Positions 35,901 through 48,500 of a DNA stretch of 64,000 bases are shown here, one piece after another. The translations under genes were made by a program, and so were the position numbers. The DNA comes from Epiperipatus broadwayi (lineage: Eukaryota; Onychophora; Udeonychophora; Euonychophora; Peripatidae), in contig JAQFVV010000143.1 of NCBI GenBank assembly GCA_028023455.1, positions 286,001-350,000 of the forward strand, written 5' to 3'. The notes under the pieces were generated by a model. It saw only the letters and a list, made by a program, of their open reading frames with translations. It was not told where the DNA came from and did not search any database. How positions within the stretch are numbered: position 1 is the stretch's first letter; the number at the start of each line of letters is the position of its first letter.

Positions 35901-37369
35901 CAGTACACTCCCTCCTCAACTACCGAAAAAGCTATCAAGTTATAATATTAGAATGACAATAGATAATTTTACCAGAGAAGCATGAAATCTTTATTCAACA
36001 TCTGCTACAATTATAAAAAGTTTTTTTGTTTATTGTCAAAATATATTTCCATATAAACTGTTAAGAGTTTCCTTTTCTTCTGTTTGAGAGACTAGATATA
36101 AATCACCCTCCATCATTTTAGTGACTTGTGGTAGTGAATGCTCTGGAATGGAAAATAGAATTACCAGATAAAGGTCTATGACAGCTATTATTTAAGTAAA
36201 GTGCTTTTATTAGATAATCTTCAAATATATTATCTATATCAAGAATGAAAACAGATAAACTACTATTAGGTTGTACAAATAATAAAAGTTTCAAAATTAT
36301 AAAAAGCAAGACTAAAAGTATTCTACTTTTAATTACATAATATTGTAATTAAGGTATAAGGATAATCTTTCATAATTATAAAATATAAGTTAAAACTAGC
36401 AGGGCACAAAAATATGTTCTAATATAAATATATATTTGTCAGGAATTTTTTAGCATTTCTCAATTAAATATGTTCATAAATAAATCCACATATAATGTTT
36501 TTGTATATATTTTACAGACATAAGCATATACGTATTTTAAAAAAAAAAAAAACGTTATAAAAACATTGCACTTTGTAATGAATTTAAAATTTAATAAGTC
36601 ACAAATCATTATCTTAAGCTAATTTTTCATTTTTCAATCTGCAAGTTGGTCTTTAAAAATATTTCAATAGTTGAGCTTGTAAAATACATTACCATATATG
36701 GAAAGTTTATATATCACTAAAGCTTTATTTGAACATAGATCTCTATATATGAAATCCAGATATACTTGCATTTTTCAAATCTGCACTTTTTATTGGGAAA
36801 AACTTTTTAAAGGCTTTTAATTTTTGTAGCATATTTCATAACGCACTTATTATTATAATAAAATCTTGATTTATTATTTGTCAATAAAGGATAAAAACAA
36901 AGAAGTGTGTCCTATACACTGGCAAATATGATATATTTATTTCTATATTATGTCAATACATGTATATAAAAGTTTTTATAGTTTTTTTTTTTAAAAAAAA
37001 GTCTTAAAAGATGATAAAAAATAAATTTCATACATCATCTACAATGGATGGTTTTAACAAAGCAAGAACTAGTAAAATGGATAAGTTTGCTGAAAGACAA
37101 TAAATGTTACAGAATTTACAAAAACATTATTAGCAATATAAGCTATTAAAATAGAAGAGAGAATTAGTTCAGTTATTAATTATATATAAACTATGATTAT
37201 ATATATTCCATATACTACCCACATATCAGAGATCAAATTCTCAACTTTTGGGTTTTGTTTTTTTTTAATTATAATCAAATAAAACTATGCAGCTTATATT
37301 ACAATATTCTATTAATAAAACATTAATATTTTTGAACTTTACAATACTGCAGAAATTGCAAATATTTAC

Positions 37370-37463
37370 CTAATTCCAAATGTCCTGCAGGTTTGTGTTC
37401 AAGCCAAACGTCATCACTTGCAGATTTTGAACGACGATGTCGAAGTGTGAACATAGGTCCACT
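37370..37463 (-). CDS. KIF23: KIF23/MKLP1 exon (LRHRRSKSASDDVW segment)
   Basis: Acceptor TTTTTAG at 37465-37464, donor GTAAAT at 37369; 94 bp, phase 0 in, one base (G) left over. It reads SGPMFTLRHRRSKSASDDVW followed by LEHKPAGHLEL. Human MKLP1 has [23 protein letters not shown] here, a near match. The RRSKS run is a basic phosphoacceptor motif. A second AG directly after the acceptor would shift the frame and is not used. Confidence 0.94.
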
Positions 37464-38297
37464 CTAAAAAAAAAAAAAAGATATAACTGATCATAATTTT
37501 AAAATTTATTTTTCAAAATTATAAATAAAAATGTAACACATGCACACACAAACTATTTCTCAATCTATATTTTTTGGTGGCATTTAATTTAAAGATCCAT
37601 GGAATCTAATTGCTATTATTAAAAATTATTTTGCATACAATAAGCAGAAACTTTACACACATAGATTGATGCACTTTGCATTATCTTAATCAATCATTTT
37701 CCTATGGATGTTTAATGACAAGATATTGTATCACATCTATATAAAATGAAATTATTAAGACCAGAAAATATTACTTCCTCTTTCTTCTTTTAACTAAAAA
37801 AATTTATTAATATGATTACACAGTAATTGATATTCCAGACAAATCTTATTTGTCATCTACAGAATTTAAAAAAAAAAAATTATGAAAAAAAAATTGTATA
37901 AATCTAAAATCATTACTATTTCTTTAAATATATATAATAATTAGTAATATGATTTTCTTTCCATCAATATGAAAAAAAAAATGAAATAATAATTCTACAT
38001 GGTTTTATTCCCTCATTTTCTTTCTATTCATCTATATAAACACACATATAAATACATCTTTCTATTTTGTTATATGATTGTCAACAACACATCTATTTTT
38101 ATCTCAAAATAAATCGGCCATGTATGCAAAGCATTCATATGCAGCAGAAAACACGAATGTTAAATGTAAATATAAATAATAACTATTAATTAAAAGTATT
38201 TTGTTTAATTAAATAAATATTTGAATTTTATCATTAGTACATATAAAGCATTATGTTAAAGTCCTGAAAAATACTGCCAAATAGTCATTACCAATTA

Positions 38298-39243
38298 CAC
38301 CTGGATCTTGTTTTATGGGGATTATTTTAATGCGATTTTGAAGTTATGTGATTCATGTTTCTTCTTAATATTTTTCATATTTCACTATATTTATTAGATA
38401 TCAAGAAATTTAAATTATTAATAACTTATTTTGACTTGAAATACTTTTTTTTTTTTTCAAAAATATAACATTATATTAGCAGCTAATGTGAATATGGCCT
38501 TAAGCAGTATGTATACTAATGAGTAAAGAATAATAATATGATTTATACTTACATATAAAAATATCGCAATAAATATTCAAAAAATTTAAACTTTTAAAAT
38601 GTATTTTGTTATATATAACAGAAATAAATAATCTTTTAGATTTTTAAAATAAAAAAACCAAGATTTTATAAACTGAAAATAATCTTTCTAATGATAACGT
38701 ATAATCTTTTTGTTTTGATTGCGATCTCATTTTTTTTAATATAGAAACAGAAAACCATTAACACAGCAGAAGACTGAAAGTGGTGCTAGTTGTACATCAC
38801 ATCACGAATAAAAATAAAGTGGCTAACAAATTTCTCTGAGCATAATTGCTGAGAGATTCTTGACTTTGTTTAAGAAGCCACAATACAACACATCACATCG
38901 AATCTGATTTCTTACCAGTTTACAAACGAACGCTAGCGGTAATGATTAAAATATGAAAAATGTAAAATTAAATACTGTAGTTAATAAAAAAAGTAAAAAA
39001 AGTTTGTCTTGTATTAATTTTTTTCAAATATTTGAAATTTTTTATTAGTCATACTTTATTTGCTTATTTTTTCAATGCGAATTTTGAAGTAATTTTTCCT
39101 TGTTGCTTTGCTTTTATGCGAATTCTGAAAAATACAGAACCTATCCCCCATTTTTTAAGGTAAGTTAAGTCTATTTTTGTGCGATTTTTTTTAATGCGGG
39201 TTTTCTGTGGAACCTATCTACCGCATAAAACGAGACCCAGGTG
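38298..39243. mobile_element. pogo/Tigger-like TIR element, ~946 bp
   Basis: Left end CACCTGGATCTTGTTTTATG and right end (reverse complement) CACCTGGGTCTCGTTTTATG are inverted repeats, flanked on both sides by TA (38296-38297 and 39244-39245), the target duplication of the Tc1/mariner/pogo superfamily. Subterminal motifs AATGCGATTTTGAAG (left), AATGCGAATTTTGAAG and AATGCGGGTTTTCTGTGG (right) repeat inside. The interior is AT-rich with no transposase, so it is a non-autonomous copy. Confidence 0.8.
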
Positions 39244-41012
39244 TATTTAAAAATATATATAATACATGAGATAAGAAAGTGTGCAGGGATGATGTGGAGA
39301 AGAGAGGCTAGAGATCAGTAGATTGATAATGATGATATAAAAAGACATTATTTTGCTAAAAAATAAATAAATGTAAGAGTGCTTTTTAAAAATTTGATGA
39401 ATTGTTGAAGAGGTCTGACATTTAATAATCTTTTTAATTTCTTTTTCACAAGCAGTATTTCAACAGCACAGTCATCAATTTTCCCCTTAGTCATCCTTGT
39501 AGAAGATGAGAAAAAAAAACATTTCACATTACGCATCCTTGCTTTATATCACCTTGTAGACAATTTCATGTAACTTATAATAAGAAAAAAAACACGCAAC
39601 CCAACTTATAATAAATTTTTTATCATAGATTTTGTATATTTTTTTTATATTGGATGGATTTAATTATGTATAATTTCAATTTTTATGTTTTAAACTTAGA
39701 TCAAAATCAGTATCTTTATGCAAAACTATTTTTAATTATAGAAGAACATTAGAATTTCACTATATTAATTATATTTTCAAATATCAATTTGTAAAAGAAT
39801 ATGTCAAATAATAATATGAACCATATATATACTTCTGCTCTTAATGCATATCTGTAAATATGTGCAAGTGTGTATAAATTGATTAAATTCAGGTACTATT
39901 TATTTTTTCTTCTTTATCAGTGTTATAATTAAAATAAATATTTGAAAACAAATTATAACAAAAATATTTTGCTAGAAAAAAAAATTACTTCTAAATGGAA
40001 TTCTTTTAGCTTGATCACAGATTCTATTGTGTATTTAAAAAATTCCTATCATTAGAAAAAAAAAACTGTTATTAATAGTGTTAGATGCAGATTAATTTTA
40101 AAATATTAAAAATGTTCTATCAAAATTTATAATTTATGTATAGATTTAAAATTGATAAATTTAAAAATATTTCAATTCTTTTTATTTTTTGACAATTATT
40201 TTCTTCTACTAACTTTATTGTTTTTAATAGTATGTTAGCTTTAGGGTGCATTTAATATATATATTTTTTGATGTATTATTAAGTTATTGTGAAAACTGAA
40301 TATTCCACCAGTGCTTAAAGAATTCAATATGGTGTCGCTGTAAAAACAAAAAAAATTAATCACAATTTTTTTAATTATTTATTTTTCCTGATACAATTTA
40401 ATCTTTTGTGCTTATTTAATTGACATTTTAAATTATAGTTTATAAATATAAATATATAGTACATTGAAATATTAATAGTCACATATTATATATATATATT
40501 ATTATTAATATTAAAAATAAATATTATAATTTTATATTGTTACAATATGAGCCGTTATTATTCGTATGGCATGGGGGGGGGGGATACTGTACATGAATTA
40601 AATTATTAATTTTTTTCGTAAACACTAACCAGTACCTTATAGTCAATTGTGTTTATATTTTTTCACCCCTCTCCCTCCAAATAATCTCTCACAGATTTAA
40701 TAATATTTATATCTACACTATTTTGAGTCAGATGATATGAAGTTTGCTTTTATAATTGAAGTTGCAAATTACAATTAGTTTCTAAATGATCAAAGAAATA
40801 AAAGATTGAAGAGCATAAATTATATCATACAAACTTACCTTCAGAAGCATTAATTGAAAATAAGAAATGAATTTTATTTCATTGCTAGTAATTAAATGAT
40901 AGCTGCAATTCTCTAATAATCATTATGGCATTTATCATTTCATCTGTCATTAATTATCCAATTGAGGAAAGTTACAAAAATCTTTAAAATATAATCATTA
41001 AAAGCACTACTG

Positions 41013-41107
41013 TATGGAGAGTTTTGCCTGTTTTAATAACAGTTATATGCTAGCATAAGAAATAGTGATCATGTGATGTTTAGTCGTTTAACACCAATCC
41101 TGCCTAA
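41013..41107 (+). repeat. Family 3 fragment without hammerhead
   Basis: GAGAGTTTTGCCTGTTTTAA, TAACAGTTATATGCTAGCAT, AAGAAATAGTGATCATGTGA and a CCTGCCTAATA end follow the order seen after the hammerhead in copies B and C near 27.35-27.45 kb and 27.81-27.87 kb. The ribozyme part is absent. Confidence 0.75.
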
Positions 41108-44100
41108 TATTACTCCATCTACTTTCATTTTTGATAACTACCCAGAATATTCAATATTGTTTTAATTCACTATAAAAAATATATTTAGGAATTGACTATA
41201 AATATTGATTTAAAAGACTTATAAATTTAATTTTTTCCAATTATTATTTAATAATGATAAAATACCACAAATATTTATACCCCCAAATTAATAATACTAT
41301 TAAATTATCATTTTAATATTATTGAGAATTAGTCCATCTGTCAAACTGTATACAAAATCTTGTACACACTTTATCAGAGGGATTAGCATATTTTGGAGCA
41401 GTCTGGGTATTTATCACTCTGAGGAGATTTACTGATAAAATATACACTAATTTAATGTACATTACAATTGTTATTACTTAAGATTTAAAATGTTTCCATT
41501 TGACTATTTAAATACGGTTTGACAACCATCGAGCCCAATCATACGGTTACAATATATATATTGTGCCATTACAATTTAGTCACTAGCTAAATTTATAGTA
41601 ATGTGCATGTAGAAAAGGTAAACCAAAAATCATCATCACATTTTTATATAACCATAAAAGAAGCTGTAGGGCATCCAAGTTCAAACCCTACCAGATCAAA
41701 ATCTTAAACGCTTTAGACAGAAAGAGTGGGACAACAATTATATGCTTTACTTGTTTGTGCGTTAATAAATCTCAAAAAGAGCAGCACACACATTTAATAT
41801 TTAAATTTTCTGTTAAAAAGCAAAAAGTTATAATGCATACGTATAGGCAATGTATGTGTAAACTATTTAATTGTTTTATATTTCAAATATGCAACATTTT
41901 AACTTTCTTTAAAACTAACCTATGCTTGATCAATTCTAATATCTTATTCAATGCTTCTATTTTGCTTTTCTATAAATGTAATTGGGATTTAAAAGTTACA
42001 GATTTAATTTTAAATAAAAGGGTTATAATTACTAAGCTAGCAATTATATTATTTAATGTTGGTTTATGAATGATTTGAAAGAATGAAGTATGTGTGTACA
42101 TTACATACAGAAATTTACATTTATTAAATATTGAAAGAAAAGGAAGGATTAAATCTGTCAAATTATTTTTTTTGTACAATTTTATGTTAAAGAGGAAATC
42201 TGTTTAATCAGATATCTATCTTTGTAGCAATTTTGTTTTTTTTTTGTAAATGATTGTTTGTCACTTTGGGAGCTTAATTTGGGTGGGAACTCTAATTTTG
42301 AAATTGTCTTATCTTAAGATCTAAAGAAGGAAGCTCAAAAATTTGAAATGTTACCTAGATGTAAAAAAAGAAAGGAAATAAGGATTAAGTCTATTTTTTT
42401 TTTTTAAAACAAAAGTGTCTGGAAAAAGGATTAAACTTTTCAGTTAAAAAATAATTTAGTTGAAAATAAATTAGAGATCTAATTAAAACGAATTTGTCCA
42501 AAAATAGCAAGTGATGCTATCTCTGATTGGTTAAGTTAGCTAAAAATTGGATATAAAAAGCTGTCTAGAATTATTGTTATTGTGATTATGATTCAGATTA
42601 TTAGACTATTGAATTGAATGTTGAAAATATAAGAAATGGCTGGCTAGAAAAATTATATGTATGTCCCATCTCTGCCGGACCATCTGGGGAAGCTGCACAT
42701 CACATAGGAAAGAAAAGATGTTGTGTCTAAAATAATATTCTACACCTTTCAACTGACCAGAGAAATAAGATGTTTTTAATAGAAGGAAGAAAGCATTCAC
42801 CTGCATTCGATGAAACATGAATTAATCTACTGATAAATTTTAATCATCAAGTCCAATTAATTGTTCCAACAACTGATTTTAAACTCAAGAAAATTTATAA
42901 ATGTGAAAACAACCGCTGTATTTCATCCACTAAAAGAATCACGCTTGACAGGAAGAGAAGAAAAATTAATATAATGATTTCCAAATTATCCACTAAAGCA
43001 AATAACCTCAATAGAGTCATCATCATCAAATAGTTATACACCTCAAAAAAGAGATTGTTCCCACGTAAAACGGAAATGGTAGCTGCAGAAATATAGACAT
43101 TATACAAGACAAGTTTGAACCCTTGGAAATTCGCCACAAACAAAAGATCGGTAATATGACTTTTTATATCTATTTTCTTTATGATATCTGAGTCTTAATA
43201 AACATTTTAGCAATAAAGTGGTATATTTTATTTAAAGAACTTTTAAAGACTATTCAGATCGATTAATAACAAGAATGTCTTACTAATAATAACTTTGAGC
43301 TTCATAAATGATCTTGAATGTATCAAAATTATTTGTTTATTAATTTTACAGTTATGAAAAATATAAATGTGTAAAACAATTTTTTTTTTATGGTATTATG
43401 ATTTTAGTTTTAACTAATATATTATTATTTTGGTTTTAAATAATATTTTGTTATTATGGGATAAAACACGCACATACATAATAATATTTTTATATGTGTA
43501 TAATTGCAAGTGAATGTGAAGTAACAAGTAGTATTAGAATATTAAATTATTTTGTCTTGAGAAAGTATAGATTTCAACACTTGGAAGGGAGGGAAAGATA
43601 ATGATTTAAAACTCTTTTCTAAAACTTGCTCTTTCAATTCTATTAACATTTTTTTTTTTTAACATTCTACTTACATATTAGATTTATAAAGTATGTGTGC
43701 TAATGAGCAGATAATTTTTTTTTTTTTTGAAATACTTTTCTCATGGAGTGAAAATCATGGTCAATGTGACATCCAACTTAATACAAAATACATTTGAAGG
43801 GAAAGGGGGAAGAACTTGAAATTAATCTGAGGATTGTTATATAAACAATTATTATCATTATTATTATTCATGTCAATTTTCATATTTATCTAGAAATTTT
43901 TATGTATATGTTAGAAATGCAGTAATAAATATTAGTTTGTTTTATTAAACGAGACGTATATATTTCATTAAGTGTAGTCTTTGTTAAATGTGATTATTCA
44001 TCATCATCAGTGGTTAAATATTAGTTATTTAAGATATAAGTAAGTATGCTAAATTTAAGCAATAATTATGAATTTCTTTATAAAATTAGTTTTATGTTTA

Positions 44101-44507
44101 GGTTTAGTCCTAGAGCTGTAGTTGAAACCCTTGTCATTATCGTTATTATTATCATCATCATCGTCATCAAAGTTTTAATTAATGAGCTGTTTAACTGTTT
44201 AAAGGCCATAAATAAATATTGATTTTATAATATTTAGTGATTTCTTAGTATTATTATAACCACATCCCGTCATCTATTTCATGCAAGGATGAGTGAATTG
44301 CCATCCTAAATTAGTTATATATAATCTGAGCTAGTAAACTTATAAAAATATTGAAACACATTTGTTATGCTAAGATCTAAGAAGTGATTTATGTCTAATA
44401 TACTCCACTTTAGTTTAAAGATGTTTTACTTTTACCTAAATATTAGTGCGTATAGTGATATGGCTCAAAAAGCAAAATCTTCCATTTTTATTGGAAATAA
44501 AGTACCA

Positions 44508-44600
44508 AAAAGGGGATTCAAACCCGGTACATGTGAAAGGTTATTAGATATAACCGTGTCTAGATTCAGATAATCTAGTGGCGCCCTGCTAGACCATATT
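44508..44600 (-). repeat. tRNA-like SINE head (class II tRNA shape)
   Basis: The minus strand has an A-box-like TAGCAGGGCG near 44592, a hairpin CTAGATT-ATCTG-AATCTAG in the anticodon-arm position, a second hairpin GGTTAT...ATAACC like the long variable arm of Ser/Leu tRNAs, and a B box GGTTTGAATCC (44523-44513). The body then runs on into TTTGGTACTTTATTTCCAAT. It is unlikely to be a working tRNA: the acceptor stem does not pair well. A tRNA-derived SINE is the better reading. Confidence 0.45.
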
Positions 44601-45114
44601 CACTTAGTATTTGTTTAAACATGCACTTAACATCAAACCAAGAAATGAAAGTGGATAAGATATACTGCCTGTATACCTGAGTTATATTTTATTGAATTAC
44701 TAGTGTACTCACTTCACGTGATTTCCATATACCTGAGTTATAATACTTGTTATTAATAATTTGCTTATAATTATTGATAGTGTTTACTTGAGAAATCCAA
44801 GTTATTTTAAATATTATCTTATATATTGTAGACAACTCAGGTATGGTAATAGTTATTTGATCTTCATTTAATATGTTACAATATATAATTAATATAATTA
44901 CTACTTACATATAAAAAAAAAACAATGCAGTATTGTTCCTATTACTAATTTAATATTTGGCTCTAAATGTAAATTTAAAAAAAAAAACATAACCATAGAT
45001 CAAAAAATAGATTTATATATATACACACAAAGTAATCACATATATTCATACATAATGGATAATTAAATAGCAACAACAAAAAATATTCCATTTCATTTTT
45101 TTTTTATAACTTAC

Positions 45115-45501
45115 TGGTTTATGTGGTGGAGATTGAGATTTCTTTAAGGATTTAGGTGTGACAGTGATTTTAGTGTCAGCAGATAATTGTGAAGCTCTTG
45201 TTGTTGGACCAAAACGATTTGCAGTCCTTCCGACATAATTTAACTTGGGTTCAGATTTTGCTCCTTTAATACGTGGTGTTATTGGAGGCGGTCCTCGAGA
45301 AGGAACATTATCTTTAGAAGAAAGAGGTTCTCTAGGCAGATCAGTTTCTCTAGGAAGTACATTTTCTCGAGGAAAAATGTTTTCTCGCGGCAGAACATTT
45401 TCTCGAGGATTATCTACAATTTCTTTCAACTGACGCAATTTTTCATCTCTAATGAGCATCTTAGTTTGCATTTCTGCTTGTGACTGCCAAAGACGTTTAC
45501 C
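45115..45501 (-). CDS. KIF23: KIF23/MKLP1 exon (RDEKLRQLKEIV and PREN repeats)
   Basis: Acceptor TTTTAG at 45503-45502, donor GTAAGT at 45114; 387 bp, exactly 129 codons, phase 0 at both ends. It begins GKRLWQSQAEMQTKM, then LIRDEKLRQLKEIV, matching [21 protein letters not shown] at the end of the human MKLP1 coiled coil. Next come five 7-residue units starting PRE (PRENVLP, PRENIFP, PRENVLP, PRETDLP, PREPLSS), then a basic Ser/Pro-rich stretch ending KSLKKSQSPPHKP. Low-complexity basic sequence is usual for this region, but the heptad tandem is peculiar to this gene. In human this part and what follows carry 14-3-3 and ARF6 contacts. Confidence 0.94.
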
Positions 45502-48500
45502 CTAAAATAAAACAATTTATTTTTACTCTGAAAAAATTTTCTCATAATAATAAACATCAAGAAATAAAAAGATAAAAGTTTGATTAAATAACTGAAAGTG
45601 GTTATATTAATTTTTTTAAAAATTGGATTATAGCTAAAAAAAAAAAAATTAATACAAATTATTGCAACCTACAATATTTTTTAAAAAATAAGACAGATGA
45701 CTTTAAATGTGATAAGGTGAACCAAATAATATGATTAATGCTAATGCTTATTATGTAAATAATAAAATTCAACCAGAGGCATACTAATAATATACATCAA
45801 ATAAAAAATTATATTTCTATAAAAAGTAAAGAAGTTAATACGATAAATCTCAAAATAGATTCCAAAAAGTCATTTTTAAAAAATAAGAAATGGCATTGGA
45901 ATCTAATTAATAATTCCATAAATGTTTCTACATATATCTGAAAAACAATAAGAATACCTTGTTTTAAAAATTATTTTATACATGGTCAAATATTACAGTA
46001 AAAAGTATTTATATCATAAGATATACACATGTATGTTTAACCTTTTGAACAGTAATATTTAAGATCTTTTTTTTTTCCAATGTATTATTATGCACATAAG
46101 CATTAATACAGAAATAATATTAAAGATTAAATCTTAAAGATATAAATCAATTCAGTTAATTAATTTATAATTAATGGATTAATGATAAACACAGCCTGTT
46201 ACAGTTCCTTGCTGAATTCTTTCTGCTAAAAAAACAACATTGCTAACATACTGAAAAATAGAAATCATAAGACAGATAAACATTTAATTTAACATAATAA
46301 TCATAATAAAAGCACCTTAGTAATTGTCTATTTTGTTTAATTGTTGCCTAAAACTTCCTCCAATTAAGTCTTATCCAAAAAATAAATGCAAAGCTTTAAT
46401 GGAGGCAGTTTCCATTTTTTGAATAATATTCATGGAAAAAGTTGAGGGAAAAGATAAACTTGAAATACGTTCTCAAAATACAAATAGTAATAAAATTATT
46501 CAATGACATTGTACAAATAAGTCCTTGAATATAAAAATGATTTGTGAATATAATTACAGTATTAATAAAAACCTATATATCAATGCCAAATATTTAAATC
46601 TCTTTCATAAGATTACTTTTGAAAACAATATTAAAGATTTCTGTAGCAAAACAGCACAATTCATGTAATGGAAGGCAAGGTAAATCTTTAATTTGATTTA
46701 AATCAAAGCATTACGTGATTCTCTCAGCTTTCTTTCAAAATTTGCATTAGAACAATAGTTCCCTAGATAACCAGCAAGTATACATTACAATAAATAACTC
46801 TGGATTAGAGTAAACAGTTAATCATTGTTCATAATATAGATGTTGAAAGCAAGTTGAGAAAATCATGTTATGCTTTATTTGATGTGCATTAGATTTGTCA
46901 AAGTGCTAAATGAGACTAGAGTTAACATGTAATTGACTTCAAATATAGAATTGTTAGCACAGTATCAAATTTATATAGCTATATAAAAGAATTACTTTGA
47001 ATTCAAAAATCTTAGGATACTTGAATTGTAGGCTATTAGTGTGTTTAACAGGAGAAAAGTTGGTTGAAGAAAGTTTTGTAAATGTAAATCCAGTGCTAGA
47101 TATTGTTAATGGCCAATAACCAGAAACTAATCTGGAAATTTGGATATGATACTACCATCAAATATTCATGGATTTTTATTATTTATTAAAAGCGTAACTT
47201 TTTTTTTTTTGCCAGCTAACTCTTCACAAATATTGTAAAGAGAAACTACAGAAATTCTAATCAGGAGACACATTAACTATCTGACTTTATTAAATAATTC
47301 AATTTTTCCCCTTCAATAATAACCCAAAAAATTATATAAGTAATATAGATATTACTAAGTTCCATTTTTGAAGGAGATAACAGCAGGAGGTATAGTTGGG
47401 TCCTGAATTTATTGACAAGATTTCAATCATTTTTAAAAGATAAAATTCAAATGACTATTTTAAATTAAAAATAATTAATTTTGAGCTTCCCAAAAATCCA
47501 CTTCTTATGCCATAATTCTTCATATATTTGAAGGGTTTCTTGATTAACAGTCATTCAGAAGGATATCTTAATTTAAAATGTGTCTTAGATGTAAATAACA
47601 TTGAATTGCTCAAGATAATTTTATATATATTCTGTGAAGCAGTATATTTTCTGATATTTAGAAAGGAATATGTTTAAACAATAAAAAGTCACTAAAAGGC
47701 AATGGATTTTAGTATAGAAGTTTAGCGTGAGCATTTTTCTCCAGACACAGTATTGACTAGGTGAATATGTTAAAACTAAGAACATTCTCTTGGGAGTATT
47801 TGCAATACAATCTCAAGTAATATCAGGCAGCTTTACAAGGAAATTATTCATAAAAATTATTTTAGATCTTATCTTTAATTGATGAGTAAAATAATATAGA
47901 ATACAATCCACGGTTATTCCTAAATTATAGAACAGGATCATATTTCCCTCTATGGTTGCTGATTATATTGTTATTTCGCTATTGTTTGTAACGAAAAGTT
48001 CAACATACTATTTTTATTCTATAAAGTATAAGATACTAGTCTTTGAAAAAAATTCCCAATCTTTTCATATTTTCTATTAAGAGATTTTTTTATTTCCAAG
48101 AAAAACCTATTTTGTGAAATTAATATATGGCATTAGCATATATAAATTTCCTGGATTCTCTTCCAGAAAATCACTGGCTGTTTAGTCTATTAAAGTAGAA
48201 GAGAAAATGAATTTTGTGAGAAACTATGCTGTAAAAATTTTATAATTGCTATGATTTTTATTTAGTCACATAAATTTTTCTATTGGATAATATTTTATAA
48301 ACTTAATTAATGACTTTCCAGCATTTTTAGAAAGATACTTTTTCCAAATAGAACCCATCAGTTTATTTTCAAAACCTTTTTCAGTGTTAAATGTTAAAAA
48401 TAAGGGCATTCAATTTGTATTAACAACTTGGACATGGCCTCAATCAAGCATATTTTAAAGATATATATATATAATCCACAAATAACAGCATACTTATTTT

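Larger units (their letters stand above)
29185..35923. mobile_element. 6.7-kb element with kilobase-long inverted arms (Mutator-like or foldback)
   Basis: The ends GTAGTTGAGGAGGGAGTGTA and (right end, reverse complement) the same string are exact inverted repeats. The arms continue inward through GCAGTACACTCCCTCCTC, CCGGCCTGAAACCTGCAAGT, a ladder of ~36-bp units built on AAAGTGGCTAAAAATTGAC, and ~360-bp units with poly(C) or poly(G) runs and TATATATATCC. Similarity resumes at 32084-32505 and 33830-33990. Flanks are AGAAAAAGC (29176-29184) and CGAAAAAGC (35924-35932), a 9-bp target-site duplication with one mismatch. Long inverted arms plus a 9-bp duplication suggest a Mutator-like element; no transposase was found. 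The left arm is split by a 1.67-kb insertion, and the right arm has ~0.9 kb the left lacks. Confidence 0.78.
24604..37369 (-). other. KIF23: KIF23 intron (~12.8 kb), transposon-rich
   Basis: From donor GTAAAT at 37369 to acceptor CAG at 24604. It carries the 25.45-26.62 kb TIR element, the family 3 hammerhead cluster (26.77-27.89 kb) and the 6.7-kb long-inverted-repeat element (29.18-35.92 kb). 27.9-29.18 kb and 35.93-37.37 kb are AT-rich with nothing I can identify. Confidence 0.8.
37464..45114 (-). other. KIF23: KIF23 intron (~7.7 kb)
   Basis: From donor GTAAGT at 45114 to TAG at 37464. It contains a pogo/Tigger-like element (38.30-39.24 kb), a family 3 fragment (41.0 kb) and a tRNA-like SINE head (44.5 kb). 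In mammals this position holds the alternative exon that distinguishes CHO1 from MKLP1; I could not find a counterpart, and the flanking exons join in frame without one. A TATA-like GATATAAAAAGCTG near 42550 and (ATC/ATT)n runs near 44150 are the only other marks. Confidence 0.75.

Noticed and set aside
37461-37465. Tandem AGAG at the acceptor of the 37.4-kb exon, possible alternative splicing
   Set aside because: Use of the second AG would drop two bases and shift the frame; it is not a NAGNAG.
41650-41700. Second tRNA-like SINE (GGGTTTGAACTTGG on the minus strand)
   Set aside because: Only a B-box-like string; no A box or hairpins at the right spacing.
42540-42610. Possible promoter: TATA-like GATATAAAAAGCTG
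   Set aside because: No reading frame or repeat follows on either strand; TATA-like strings are expected by chance at this base composition.
45245-45433. 62-codon plus-strand frame over the KIF23 exon
   Set aside because: Shadow of the minus-strand PREN repeat; the minus frame has the homology and splice sites.
46185-46215. Candidate missing KIF23 exon (TTTTTAG then CAGAAAGAATTCAGC on the minus strand)
   Set aside because: The phase-0 frame hits a stop after eight codons and there is no GT donor where needed.
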